A DNA stretch of 64,000 nucleotides from Hygrophila difformis (Eukaryota > Streptophyta > Magnoliopsida > Lamiales > Acanthaceae). The stretch is from NCBI GenBank assembly GCA_030278955.1, contig JAOANR010000003.1, forward strand, positions 36,784,054-36,848,053, in the 5' to 3' direction. Both the position numbers and the translations under genes were made by a program. This document shows positions 10,963-23,276 of the stretch, piece after piece (position 1 is the stretch's first letter; each line of letters starts with the position of its first letter). The notes beneath the pieces are model-generated. The model saw only the letters and a list, made by a program, of their open reading frames with translations. It was not told where the DNA came from and made no database searches.

Positions 10963-12266
10963 TCTGTTACAAACGTGTATAAATTAGACTACAAGAGTTT
11001 AGATAGATCGTTTAGACAGGGGACTGTGAAATCATATAAGTGGTTGAGTGTTAGGTGTCTATCCGGATGCAGTGCCCGGCCAAGGTTTAAATGGGCCGCG
11101 AAAATTATATATATATATATATTTTTTTTTTATTATTTTTTCACGGTTCAGGGTTCAGGTTTAGGGTTTAGGGTTTAGGGTTTAGGTTTTTTTTTTCAAT
11201 TTTTGCTTGGGAAGCCACCAAATATTTGGAATTTAAGGAATTTTTAATAAATAAATAAATACATAAATAAATGAAACTTATAGTTTATTTCTGAAAAGAA
11301 ATTTTGTTACAAGTGATAGGATGTACAAAAATAGAAATATATACTAGCCACAAACTAGTACTACTATGATAGAATATCTAGAGAATCTAAGCCCCTTCCG
11401 GCAGAGTAGCAGGCTCCTCCACTGGGTCTCTAGGTTATTTATGCATTCTTGGTTAGCCGCTCTTAGTTCCAGATGTGTTGTAGGTCAGCTTCAAGTTGAG
11501 TTATGCAGTGGTTGAAGTATTGTATACTCTGTTGGGAGTTAATGTACGTGTTCATCATTTTCATCATTAGGTTACTCGACAAGTCATAATATATCGACTA
11601 AGTGGAGACCTATGGAAAAAGGCAGAGGTTAGATATGCGCACGCTAAGCATAGGCGATCAAGATCTAAAACTAAGGCATTATTAGTCTTAAGCCAGCGCT
11701 TTTAAGTCAAGACCCAAGGTCAAGCCGAATACTAGAACGAGAGTGCTATCTAACGCTTCTCATAAAAAGGTTAGCACAATTATGTATGTATGCATATGCA
11801 AATGATGATTCCCCCCTGAAATAATTTTCATGCAATATGATTTAGACTTATCAAAATAATTTATATACATATATTCCATGGGTTTTAAAATAAAACTCAT
11901 GACATGGAAATAAAAATTTAAAAATAACAGTTAAAATTTTTTGGCCGAAAACAAATCTTTGGACCCTATTTAAAGTATGAGTATTGGGCTTAAAAATTTG
12001 GACTTAAAAGTCGGGCCCAAAATAGTAAATATGTAAATTATTGGGCTAAGAATAATATTTAGGCTAAATAATTTTTTGGGCTTCGAAAAACTTTTGGACT
12101 TTAATTTAAAAAATAGTAATTGGGCTCTTTAAAATATATTAATAGCTTAAAAAAATAATAGATTTAAAGATAATAGTTAAAAATAATAGTTTAAAATAAC
12201 AGTTTAAAAATAATAGTTTAAAATAATAGTTTAAAAATAATAATAATAGGTTTAAAAATAATCCGC
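10963..12266 (-). other. Leader of unit A2
   Basis: Same content as the A1 leader: telomere-like tract, decayed coiled-coil ORF (about 11395-11595), AATAATAGTTTAAA-type repeats and GGGCTT/GGGCCC words near 11980-12250. No open gene. Confidence 0.6.
11145..11186. repeat. Interstitial telomere-like repeat, unit A2
   Basis: Contains at least three uninterrupted TTTAGGG units preceded by two GGTTCAG variants. It is longer and cleaner than the A1 copy. Confidence 0.8.
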
Positions 12267-12278
12267 GCTGTGATACCA
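12267..12278 (-). promoter_or_regulatory. Primer binding site, unit A2 (one mismatch)
   Basis: GCTGTGATACCA differs from the Met-tRNA complement GCTCTGATACCA by one base. Confidence 0.8.
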
Positions 12279-12281
12279 ACT

Positions 12282-13319
12282 TGTAACGCCCCGGTTTTGA
12301 TAACCCAGGCCGGGATGTCACCGCCACACCTCCCTAGCAAGACACGACTTCTTCGAGCTTGCTAGAGAGATGCAAGGCTATGGTTTTTCAGAAAACAATT
12401 TAAACAAGCCCATAAATAATTTAAATTAAAAATATCAGAGTAGATGCAATATTTAATTATATAGCAGTGGAAGTGTAAAGGAATATAAATGGGCCAACAT
12501 TACCAAAACACGGGTTAAACAGGCCCGTTATGCAAGTCATGTTTATAAACGAGAAAGAAATAATTAATGTTTCCCAAAATAAATCCCATGCATGCTTATG
12601 CTCATGCATATTCTCCGTACTCTGAAAGAAAAGGAAAATACACGGTTGTCAGTATAAAAACACTGAGTAAGTTAATCCTAGACTACAAAAATGGGGTTTC
12701 AATGCCTTTAATTAATTTAAAGGAAACATGAATTACCTCTAGCAAGCTTTCATACATCCTACAATTTTATTTGGGCTAACTAAAAAGATTAAATTGCATA
12801 ATTTAAATACATGGATTCCAAATGTACATAATACAACTTTGATAATTAAATAAGTAAAGGACATAATTTTAAAAAGCCATAATTTAGATAAAAGGAAACC
12901 TCAAATTTCACGAGCCATAATTAAATGAAAGGCAATAATCTCAAGTCTTTTAGTTCCCTGTTACTCCATAATCGAGTATCAAGATTTCATTGGTATTTCA
13001 AGTATTTCTCGATTACATCGCAATCTCAACCATATTTCAAGTAACCGTTGGTGTAGCCAAATCCGCCATACCCACTACCACTCTGGAGCCTTGGGAAACC
13101 CATACGGATACTCCCGAGAGTGTAGGCCCTAAATATCTCGCCGTTTTGGCATAATTTCTCATAACGTTCACTCTCGTCCGTTTAGGCACGAAATAAAAAG
13201 CTAGGGGGCACCCTGCAGAGCACTCACCCCCTATATCGTAAGCTCAATCTAGTCGTAACGGGATTTTTGAAAGCATTATTTTTATTTTTCAAAAGAAGTT
13301 TCACTTGTACGTTTAGAAA
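12282..13319 (-). repeat. Array A, third LTR, truncated by G
   Basis: First 1038 bp of the LTR, close to the middle copy in its opening 300 bp. It stops at GTACGTTTAGAAA, where element G begins. The continuation expected from the middle copy (AGACCAATTTC) is not found after G, so it was deleted. Confidence 0.85.
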
Positions 13320-15969
13320 TGTAACATCCCGAATAATTAATTCATGGTTAAATTAATTTAATCATGATTAATTAACTAAGTTGGCTTAATTAATCAAATT
13401 GGTGCTTGATATATTATTTAAGTAGCCCAATGAGATTAATTAAGAGCCCAATCCATCAATAAGGAAGAAGTATAGTATTGGAATTGTGGAGGGGTCAAGG
13501 TGCAATTAATGAATTGCTAATAGGTCCTTTGACCTTAAATTGGGGAAACTAAAGATTTGGCTTCATTCCCACCCAACATCCCGTCACTTTGAAGAGCCAA
13601 AATTGGGGATCTCTCAATGGGAGCTCAAATCGCGACTTGGAGAGGAGGAAGAAGAGGCAGTGGCGAGGTGGAAGGATGGGGAGGTGGAATTGAGACTCTA
13701 TTCAAACTCTTACCTAGGTATGGATTCATTTTCTTTCTTCTTCCTCTTAAGCGAGTTTTGGGAAGTTTTGGGGAAGCTTTGGAGTTCCATTTGGACTGCT
13801 CACTGGAGGAGGAAGGTCGCCGGAGTTGCGGAGGAGAACGAGGACGACGGTGTGGCCATGGTGGTGGCGCCGCGGTGGCGCGACGCCGGAGGAGCAGCAG
13901 CAGCTGCTGCTGCTGCTGTGCAGCGGCGAAATCGTCGCTGCTGCTGGTGGTTGCCGCCGGCCAGTCGCCGGTGGCGTGGTGGTGGTGTTGGCCGACGTGG
14001 TGGTGTTCCGGCAGTGGTGTGGTGGTGTTGAGTGTTCCTCTTTTCCTTGCTTATTGTTTTACTGATTTTTGAGTTATTGATTTGGGGATTTCGTAATGTG
14101 TTGGACAATATGGATTGTTGAATTCTTTAGCCTTGGATGCTTATGATTTTATTGAATTATGTGGTTGGTTGAGAAGGATGATTTGTGTGGTATTGTTTGT
14201 GCAACTTATGAGCTTGCTTGGTAGTTGTCGGAATGCATTTTGTTGGGAACATTGGGCATGTGTAAATGTTGATTAATTAAGATTAATTGTAAATTTGGGG
14301 ATTCTTGGATTGAAATACGTAAATATGTGCATATGTAGATTGATTCTTGAATATTGGAAGTTGGTGATGAAAATGATGTTTGGAGTAGCTTGAATTTAAG
14401 TTATAAGCATGTTTGATTCTTGAGGTATGAATGTGGGATTGTTTTGGGAGTCTTATAATTTGGTTGGCCTTTCTTAAGGTAAATGTTAAAGGGACTTTAT
14501 TGTGGTTATGGACTTGGGAATTTATTGAGCATAGTGGATCTTAATTGAAACTAGTTTTAAAGGTGGAATTGTAGTTTATAAATCCTTTGAGAAAGAATAT
14601 GCGCTTTGGGAATTTTATTGATACATTGTTGAACTTGTTGTTATTTAAATGGTGATTTTGGGGACTTGTTAAATGTCTTACCATGATAAATATATATATA
14701 TATAGTTGTTATATGGAGTTGGTGGGTAACGTTTAATTGTTCATATGGTTTGTTGGGATGTGGATTGGAGATTATTGAAGTTTATGTAAATGAGGCTTCC
14801 TTTTTGAATACTTGTTAGCTCTTGCATTGTTGATTTAGAAAGCATGAATTATTTGATGTGTGGACTATGCTTGGATTAAATTGGATTGCTTGCTATAATG
14901 TTTTGGTGTTCGATGGTGGGATGGAAGAAAGGGGGTTGAATGTGAATGTTGGACAAGGTGATTGGGGATGAATGTTGGTGTTGGAGGAAGGGATTATTGT
15001 GTTGGTATTGCGATGAGAATTATTTTTATTCTTATGATGGTATTGTGGTGTAGGGACAACCGTAAGTTTATATGAAGCCGTTGTGGAAAATGAAGATGTT
15101 CAACCGGAAAGCTTTGAGGACTTGTGATAAAGGCAAGGTTTAGAATAGCAAATTAGATAGGGGTTAGGAATAGACTAATATAATCTATGTTGCCTTAGTA
15201 TTGGGAACTCTCGTGTGTACGGATTCCCTGCGTATAATGAGGATGCCTTAGAATTAGGCTAGAACTGTTCACGAATATCTCACTAATTATTATGCTCATA
15301 ATCTGGAACTTAGTTTGCGAATAGAGAAGATCTACCATGCCTTAGTTTAGGATGGAATCTTGCGTTGCTTCTATTTTGATGTATGAGTTGAGTGCCGATA
15401 CGTGGGACTTGGCACACCCCTGATTATACTTAACTCGCGATGAGTTGCTTATCTTGTCATGATGCGTTGATTTGCGTATGGACATGTGTTGATATGATTG
15501 TGAACTTAAATTATGCTTCCGAGGGTATTGGATACCCTATGCTTACGAGTCGGTATCCGATTGGGCATAGTTAGTATTTTATCCTGGGCATGGAGGCTGA
15601 TAAGGATTTTATATCCGTAGTCTGAAAATTTGGCTGATAAAGGACTCATGACCCTTAGCCTGACCCGCTTGCCGTAAGCCACGTTCTCAGCTGTTAGTGT
15701 CCGCGGCGGGGGCACTGTGGGTATGTCTTCCGACCATTAAGGGGAGTGGACCCTTATATGGGGGGGAATACCGACCATGGTACCTAGGATGCGCGCTAGA
15801 CATTCTTATGTGTTGCATTTAGGGTAGATAGACATCATAGGTCATAACATTACATCTCATCATCCATCATTCATTTTATCTGCAGTGGTTGAAGCACCGG
15901 TATGGGACGGTGTGATGTTTACTTTCTGTATTTATTTTATGTCCTTAATTATTATTATTATTATTAATG

Positions 15970-16008
<39 letters not shown>

Positions 16009-16529
16009 GTTATATAGTATAGTGTTATCATTATTGTGCCCCGTTTCCCCTGCTATATCTATTCCTTGCCAGTACGTTGTACTGACACCTTGTTGTTGTC
16101 TGTTTTTATAGATCTTCCTACGGATAGCGTAGAGCACGATGATGGGGGTTCGGGTTGAGCGGACTAGCTAGGCTGCATCCATTATATTTATTGTTTAGAA
16201 TAAATATTATATGCTCTTGCCTGACCTTTGATGAAAATATATGTTATTCCTTAAATGTGAGCGGTTGTCACATATGATTTACTTATTGGGTATTTCTGGT
16301 ATTGGATGTGTGATCATGTCATTATATCATTTCAGGGCTTGTTGCCCGGATATGCCATGTACTGTTCCTGGGCTATGTACTGCTTTTGTTGGCATTTATA
16401 TTATTGTGATACAGGTTTGTATTTATACCTCGCTTCGTATTGACTATCTAAGCTGAGTGATCAACAGTTCAGAATAGTTAATACGGCGGTGGCGTCACGA
16501 AAATGGTTTTAAATTTTCGGGGCGTTACA
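13320..16529 (+). repeat. Element G 5' LTR (3.2 kb)
   Basis: Complete LTR. A GC-rich stretch (about 13800-14035) carries CCGGAG/GGTGGTGG words and overlapping open frames, repeated in the 3' LTR; I treat these as non-coding. By eye, about ten substitutions separate the first 1.37 kb of the two LTRs, so the insertion is fairly young. Confidence 0.88.
15948..16008. repeat. (ATT)n microsatellite
   Basis: A run of ATT units with one GTTGTT interruption, inside the G 5' LTR. Confidence 0.9.
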
Positions 16530-16532
16530 GTT

Positions 16533-16544
16533 TGGTATCAGAGC
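16533..16544 (+). promoter_or_regulatory. Primer binding site, element G
   Basis: TGGTATCAGAGC, initiator Met-tRNA complement, 3 nt after the LTR end. Confidence 0.92.
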
Positions 16545-19500
16545 GGGCTTGCTCTATTGTGTGCTTAAAACTTGATAAAAACATGTGGTGAGGTGTGCGG
16601 GGATTGCATATAGGATAGGTTTGCATTGTCATATGCTAGTTAGATTTATTTTTATGCTGTGGTATCATGTTTATATATTGCGCACCTTGTGGATTCGAGC
16701 CATGGTTTGCGAGATAACTATGGACGAATAACAAGGATATCCCAAGAGATCTATTCTTTAAATTCTGTTAGCAACTTGTTTAGAAGTTGCTGAGTAATTA
16801 TTTCTATTATTACTACTGCTTGCTTGGTGATTCTGTTAGCTTATTATATTGTGATAATGTATGGAATCTGTTGTTAAGGTAAATTGCAGGTATTGAGCAA
16901 CGGGACACGTAAATCCATGCCATGCGGATATGTGATGATGATCCATTGTCGGCAGATGATTAGAACATCAAGAGAATAATATCTCAGACATCTTTAAATC
17001 TTAAAGATATTTATGGTAAGTCATCCGGTTGTAGCGATTGACGGATTTAAGATGACATTTAACTCGAGACATCGAATTGAGTATACCGCAGAGATTAATC
17101 AGATGCGTTGATGCGAGTTAATGGCGGACGGCGCAATGCTCGTAATGCTGATATATATATATATATATAATTATTTATTTATTGGATATGCTTTATTTCT
17201 CAATCCTTTCATTTCATTTTCTTAATTATGAGAAAGTGAATATCTATACTATTTCCGTTGCTTCTTGAAGATCCTACTGTGTATGTTTCAGTACCAGTTC
17301 TTCTCTCCGAGTGAACTCTTTTGGTTGTGGCATGCACTGCCAAATCACTCTTGAGGCCATCTGAATGGTTCTCATTGATACTCTGTCAGCATTGATATTC
17401 TTTCCACCGTTCCAATATTTTAAATAGTTCGAGTTGCATTTCAGCTACACTGATATGTGTAAATGCATTTATCTAAATTCTTCAAACTTCTCTATCGTTC
17501 TCCAAAATTCTATGATAACTTTGCCATCGACTTCCTTATGTCTTCTGGAAGTTCTTATATATCCTTTGGAGTCCGCTCTTTCTTCCTCGTTATCATTCGC
17601 CATTCTTGGTTCATGCTACTATTCATTTCTACCCGAAGTAGAGTAGTTTCTTACCGGGCATTCTTGTTAGTACCTTCTATTTTCTACTGAATTATTATCC
17701 CTTTCATAAATCGAGGTCTCCGTCAGTCAGTATGATTTCTTTGCTAACCCGTATCATCTCGTTTTGGTTCACTTATTTAATTATATTTGTTCCATTATAG
17801 AATGGCATCCTTGTCTGTATCTTTGTTTCCACGGTATATTTTCTATTCATCTTAGAAACCTATACAATTATTATCTACTTGACACCCTCCCAATAACTTA
17901 AATTCTCACTATTCCGATTCTTTTTCACCAACATTGGACTGTTATCTACTTCGCGAATTCCTTTTTAACTGAAACTGAATTGTTTCACTCTCGGTCTATT
18001 TGTCTGTGTTGTTCTACTATGCGATGATGTTTTCGGCTCGAACTTCTAGTACGGAAATTGATAAGGCTCCTGCAAGGCCTACTATTTTCTACTATCTTCC
18101 ATTCCAATATTATACTTGAGGGTGATCGAGTGTGTTTTAATGCATCTTGATAACCTATTTCTAATTGCACTCGCTCTTCAACTTTTTAGTTGAAGTACTC
18201 TTTGCTAATATAAAAACATCTTGTTGTAAAATAAGGTGTTTTACGTATCTGTATTCGTTATGTGCTCCGCAAACAACGATTTTAGTTGTTCGCATCCTTT
18301 CCTCTTGTATCGGGTGATTTTGACTCTCGATATAATTCAGAATTTACCATACTTTTAGTAATTTGATCTCACTTCCTTCTTTGTGATGGAGATTGTTCGT
18401 TCTTTTTGTGATGCATATCTATCCCAAGGCGAGAAATTCTTTGAAACTGCTAAGGTAACATTGCACTTGTGCAATTGCCATAAGGGATATGAAGCAAAAA
18501 CATCCAACAGTGCAAAGTTGGGAGCGACTGGTTCAAGATGTAAATGGACTATCTGGAGCAGAACTCAGTCCTAACACAATCCAATTAAATTCTCGGGGAG
18601 TAGTTAACTGTTTCAACAGTTAGGAATTGTGTAATAAATCCTCGGAAGGGATGGAATCTCGGAATGCCATCAAGACTAACACTACGTGCCGTAGATTGAG
18701 ATGGCTCACGGGGTAAAATTCACTGAAGTTGGGATCGTTAAGCATGGTCATTGAGTGGATTGTATGAAAATTTTCAACGTTTCAATGAGAAAACACGAGA
18801 CCGACGAGATAATTGTGTGATAGCATGCAAGGAACAGAAGCTTCAGGCCAGCATGATGATTGTATTCTAGTAATCCTGAGGCATGATGTTAAAAGTGTGA
18901 GAAGGAAGACGATATGAGCGTGAGACTCGCAGGTTAGCAATAGACGGTGAGCTCATTTAAAGACAATATATCTAATTGATTTGTCTAAAGTCGATGGAGA
19001 AGTATAGAAAAAGGCTACTGCTCGTAATGGGATGTCGGATCTAATAAAGAATTTTATTGACTGGATCCGAGTTTGTGAATTAGTTTCTTATGCGAGTGGG
19101 GAGAAACATCCGATGATGTTAGATTCCTCTTATGATAGCCAACACTGTTAGAGTGCTAAGTTGGCATCATCTAAGAACTAATTTATAGTCAATTGATGAA
19201 ACTTCATCAAATGGGTGGCTATTCAAAATTAGAAGAGTAGAGTTCATAACTCTTCAAGAGACGACCAGACTTGTCGAAAATTATCAGAGACAGGCTAAAG
19301 AAGAGACTCCGAACAAACATAAGGTTATGTGGTTCTGAAGAGGTAAAATTTGGAACTACAATCAGATTGTTGTCTAATTCATGTATTTCATATACGTGAA
19401 ATAAAGAGAATTGGAAGTCGAGCTAAACAGAGCTCTAGGTAATGCGATCGCCTAGAAGCATTAAGAGGATGAGGAATGCGATCTACCACTAGAGTCCTCA

Positions 19501-19814
19501 GTTGGAGGCTATAACATATATGATGTGTTTCCCATATCTCAATTGAGGGAATTGGTATATGATTTAAATGGAATCATGGAACCTGATAATGAGGAACTTG
19601 ATGAAAGTCAAGAATATGAGTAATGACCAAGGGCGATTAATAACATGGAGGATGAAGTGTTTCGGTATGAGAAAATTTAGAGTGTAAGAACTATCGTTCC
19701 TACATGAGGCTGAATTTGCAATGTAAGGGAACAAATGAAACGTTTGAAGAAGGCATCCCAAATTGGATCTCACTCCAATTTAGTGATCATCGCCCAGTAA
19801 ACCATACCCTTATT
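16545..19814 (+). other. Element G interior, no coding region recognised
   Basis: About 3.3 kb of AT-rich sequence with an AT dinucleotide run at 17150-17170. I searched by eye for capsid, zinc-knuckle, DSG, FIDD/YADD and integrase motifs and found none; the open frames are short and unlike any family. It could be pol decayed beyond recognition or foreign filler. Confidence 0.6.
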
Positions 19815-19849
19815 TCATTCGAGGACGAATGATCCTAAGGGGGAGGGAT
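19815..19849 (+). promoter_or_regulatory. 3' hairpin and polypurine tract, element G
   Basis: TCATTCG-AGGA-CGAATGA (7-bp stem, AGGA loop), then TCC and TAAGGGGGAGGGAT against the LTR start TGTAATATCCCG. Confidence 0.8.
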
Positions 19850-21222
19850 TGTAATATCCCGAATAATTAATTCATGGTTAAATTAATTTAATCATGATTA
19901 ATTAACTAAGTTGGCTTAATTAATCAAATTGGTGCTTGATATATTATTTAAGTAGCCCAATGAGATTAATTAAGAGCCCAATCCATCAATAAGGAAGAAG
20001 TATAGTATTGGAATTATGGAGGGGTCAAGGTGCAATTAATGAATTGCTAATAGGTCCTTTGACCTTAAATTGGGGAAACTAAAGATTTGGCTTCATTCCC
20101 ACCCAACATCCCGTCACTTTGAAGAGCCAAAATTAGGGATCTCTCAATGGGAGCTCAAATCGCGACTTGGAGAGGAGGAAGAAGAGGCAGTGGCGAGGTG
20201 GAAGGATGGGGAGGTGGAATTGAGACTCTATTCAAACTCTTACCTAGGTATGGATTCATTTTCTTTCTTCTTCCTCTTAAGCGAGTTTTGGGAAGTTTTG
20301 GGGAAGCTTTGGAGTTCCATTTGGACTGCTCACTGGAGGAGGAAGGTCGCCGGAGTTGCGGAGGAGAACGAGGACGACGGTGTGGCCATGGTGGTGGCGC
20401 CGCGGTGGCGCAACGCCGGAGGAGCAGCAGCAGCTGCTGCTGCTGCTGTGCAGCGGCGAAATCGCCACTGCTGCTGGTGGTTGCCGCCGGCCTGTCGCCG
20501 GTGGCGTGGTGGTGGTGTTGGCCGACGTGGTGGTGTTCCGGCAGTGGTGTGGTGGTGTTGAGTGTTCCTCTTTTCCTTGCTTATTGTTTTACTGATTTTT
20601 GAGTTATTGATTTGGGGATTTCGTAATGTGTTGGACAATATGGATTGTTGAATTCTTTAGCCTTGGATGCTTATGATTTTATTGAATTATGTGGTTGGTT
20701 GAGAAGGATGATTTGTGTGGTATTGTTTGTGCAACTTATGAGCTTGCTTGGTAGTTGTCAGAATGCATTTTGTTGGGAACATTGGGCATGTGTAAATGTT
20801 GATTAATTAAGATTAATTGTAAATTTGGGGATTCTTGGATTGAAATACGTAAATATGTGCATATGTAGATTGATTCTTGAATATTGGAAGTTGGTGATGA
20901 AAATGATGTTTGGAGTAGCTTGAATTTAAGTTATAAGCATGTTTGATTCTTGAGGTATGAATGTGGGATTGTTTTGGGAGTCTTATAATTTGGTTGGCCT
21001 TTCTTAAGGTAAATGTTAAAGGGACTTTATTGTGGTTATGGACTTGGGAATTTATTGAGCATAGTGGATCTTAATTGAAACTAGTTTTAAAGGTGGAATT
21101 GTAGTTTATAAATCCTTTGAGAAAGAATATGCGCTTTGGGAATTTTATTGATACATTGTTGAACTTGGAGTTATTTAAATGGTGATTTTGGGGACTTGTT
21201 AAATGTCTTACCATGATAAATA
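19850..21222 (+). repeat. Element G 3' LTR, left part
   Basis: Matches 13320 onward at near identity until ATGATAAATA in the TA-rich tract, where the Helitron was inserted. Confidence 0.9.
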
Positions 21223-21299
21223 TCTAATATATATATATACCAACCTTCTATCTACAGTATCTACAGTACAACAGTAACATTAGAGCTACAGTGTAACAG

Positions 21300-22607
21300 T
21301 AGCGGATCCATTTCCCCGACCCGGTGTGCCCATCTATTCCCTTTCTTCCCCCAAATCAATTTTGTTCTCCCGATTCATCGCAGTAGCCCTCAATTACACG
21401 GACGAAATTGGAGCCCCCATTTCCACCTTCCGCGCATCTCTTCGTTTGAACGCCGCTCGTACCCTCAATTAGACGGGCGAAATCGTCCTCGTACCCGCTC
21501 CCGCTCGCCGCTCGCTTGCCGCTGCGTCGCGTTGCAACGCCGCTGCACCGGCGCCCCGACGCCACGCATCCGCACGGTCCCGAATCGCTGCTCCTCTATC
21601 GGCCCTGCCTCTGACGTAGGCCCCGCGTCGAAGTCCACTCCATCACTGACCCTTGCGTGGCTCCTTTACGGAATCCATCGATCGGTGCTACCTTCCACAC
21701 GACCACCTAAGAAATAGCTCCCGCGGTTCGTCGTCTCGCTAGGGTATGAATGTCGCTCGCCCCCTTTTCATTATCAATCATTATGCTGTCTATTTCTATC
21801 TTGTGCAATGTTGTTCTGGCGGAGTCCCCGCCCTGAATTGTTGTTCGTGTGCCGCTGTCTTCCTTCATTTGTCCAGGGCCATCGGGTCGCGTCGCACCAG
21901 GAACCGGTGCTCGTGCTTGGAGCCGCCGTCCGCCTCACCAACACTCCAATCGGTTACCTGCCTTTGCCTCCCCCTACAGGTATACGTTTTCCTTAAATTG
22001 GAGTGGTGACCACTCATATTAATATTTTCTTCCAGTAGCTTTATTAGATTCCTCCCATTTTTTCTGTTTTGTGCTTGAGAAATGGATTCTTTTTGTTGAA
22101 CAATGGATGTATGCTTGTGCAATTTTTTCCCCGTTGAGTTGCGGTTCAAATACATTTGTGCACAGGCTACGAATGCCGCTCAATTACCAGCTGATTGAAT
22201 GCCCGAGTCTATTTTCCAGTGTTGCCATTTATGATTATTCACTTGCAATCTGATGAAAGTGTATATTATTGCTGATTATCTTTTCAATTAGTTTACAATA
22301 TTGGAAGAGCCGTTTAAAGCTGGCTCCCGTTCACACCTGTTACATAACTGAGGTAAAATTCCTGGTCAATTTTCATTATTGTTGTTTCTACATATCCCCC
22401 AGAATGTGATATATTATGAGATCGTGTTCTAGAATTTATGAATCTTTCGTCTAAATTAATTATAAGGTCATTGAAACTTAATTACTTGGAATATTGATCA
22501 CAAGGTATTGCAGGGCCTGGCTGGTGGCTTTCAAGATACTTCAACCGGGTTTGGGGGGCCCTGGCCCCTAACTGTAGTTCAAAGGGTACAGCTTTCAATC
22601 CATTGCA
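21300..22607 (+). other. Helitron interior, UTR/intron-like sequence
   Basis: C/T-rich, relatively GC-rich sequence to about 21960, then T-rich intron-like sequence. It resembles a captured 5' UTR and first introns. No protein family is recognised in the short open frames. Confidence 0.4.
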
Positions 22608-22899
22608 ATGGACGGCGATTTGGAGGGTGGTAACCTGGATCCTTATCAGGAAACGACAAGGGTGTTTCCTAATATGCATAACAAACCTTCTACACCTTTG
22701 GTAGGTTTTTATTGTTGTTCACTTCAATTTCATTCTAATTAACTCACTTTGAAATTCTGTGGAGGAAGATTTTTTAAACTCAATATCTGCTTGCCTGCGC
22801 TATCTCTTGGGCCTTTTGATTTATTATTTTAAGGTTTATGGGGATGGAGATACTAGCAATTTTGAGAGAACCAGAGAAACAATATCTTGCATAATGCAG
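22608..22899 (+). pseudogene. Captured exon-like blocks of unknown gene
   Basis: Block 22608-22700 opens with ATG (MDGDLEGGNLDPYQETTRVF) and ends CCTTTG before GTAGGT. Block 22834-22899 follows an AG (VYGDGDTSNFERTRETISC) and ends ATGCAG before GTATGC. Borders look like real splice sites, but I do not recognise the protein. Confidence 0.4.
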
Positions 22900-23214
22900 G
22901 TATGCTTGTTCCAGTAAACACATTTACGTCGTCTTTTGTTTATATTTATTTGTGTTTCTTTCACTGCTTTGATTGAGAATTGCTTTTGAATTCACCTTGT
23001 GCTGGAAAGTTTCTTGAATTTCCTTATTTTGTCTGCCAATTTTCCGTATTTTCCTATGCACCTATTTTCCAATTGGATGTGTTTGCTTTGGGTTTATGAG
23101 TAATTGGTTTTCAATTGGGAAATTTGATTGGTTATTGATTCTGAATGCTACTGATGATGGATGATATGATTATTTTGCTAAATTTTGTAGATATATATCT
23201 ATATGACTTCTTAG

Positions 23215-23276
23215 GTGGGCTCCAGATCTTCATGATCGATTTTTCCAGTGTGTAAATCGACTTGGTGGCTGTGCCA
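23215..23276 (+). pseudogene. Captured exon of a GARP/G2-like (MYB-related) transcription factor
   Basis: After the acceptor TTCTTAG the frame reads R-WAPDLHDRFFQCVNRLGGCA and stops at a canonical donor GTAAGT. GARP (G2-like, including MYB-CC) DNA-binding domains open with the pattern R-W-T-P-[ED]-L-H-x-R-F-x-x-A-V-x-x-L-G-G, and this block matches it closely. Only helix 1 is present; the SHLQKY half is not in the next sequence. Thr-to-Ala and Ala-to-Cys changes at conserved places suggest decay after capture. Confidence 0.65.

Larger units (their letters stand above)
2072..13319 (-). mobile_element. Ty3/gypsy array A: LTR-internal-LTR-internal-LTR
   Basis: Three LTR copies (2072-4052, 6737-9384, 12282-13319) alternate with two internal regions (4053-6736, 9385-12281). 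In both internal regions the PBS complement lies to the right and the polypurine tract to the left, so both units read on the minus strand and share the middle LTR. Each codes only for a Gag-like protein; no protease, RT or integrase is visible, so these are non-autonomous. The third LTR is cut at 13319 by element G and does not reappear in the window. Confidence 0.85.

Noticed and set aside
13540..14072. Overlapping ORFs of 151-163 codons in the G LTRs (also 20070-20602)
   Set aside because: Three frames and the opposite strand are all open in a GC-rich, low-complexity stretch. The proteins are repetitive (Trp/Gly/Arg or Pro/Ala) with no family match; conservation follows from LTR duplication.
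18383..18574. 63-codon ORF in the G interior as a gag remnant
   Set aside because: No capsid or knuckle pattern and no continuation in neighbouring frames.
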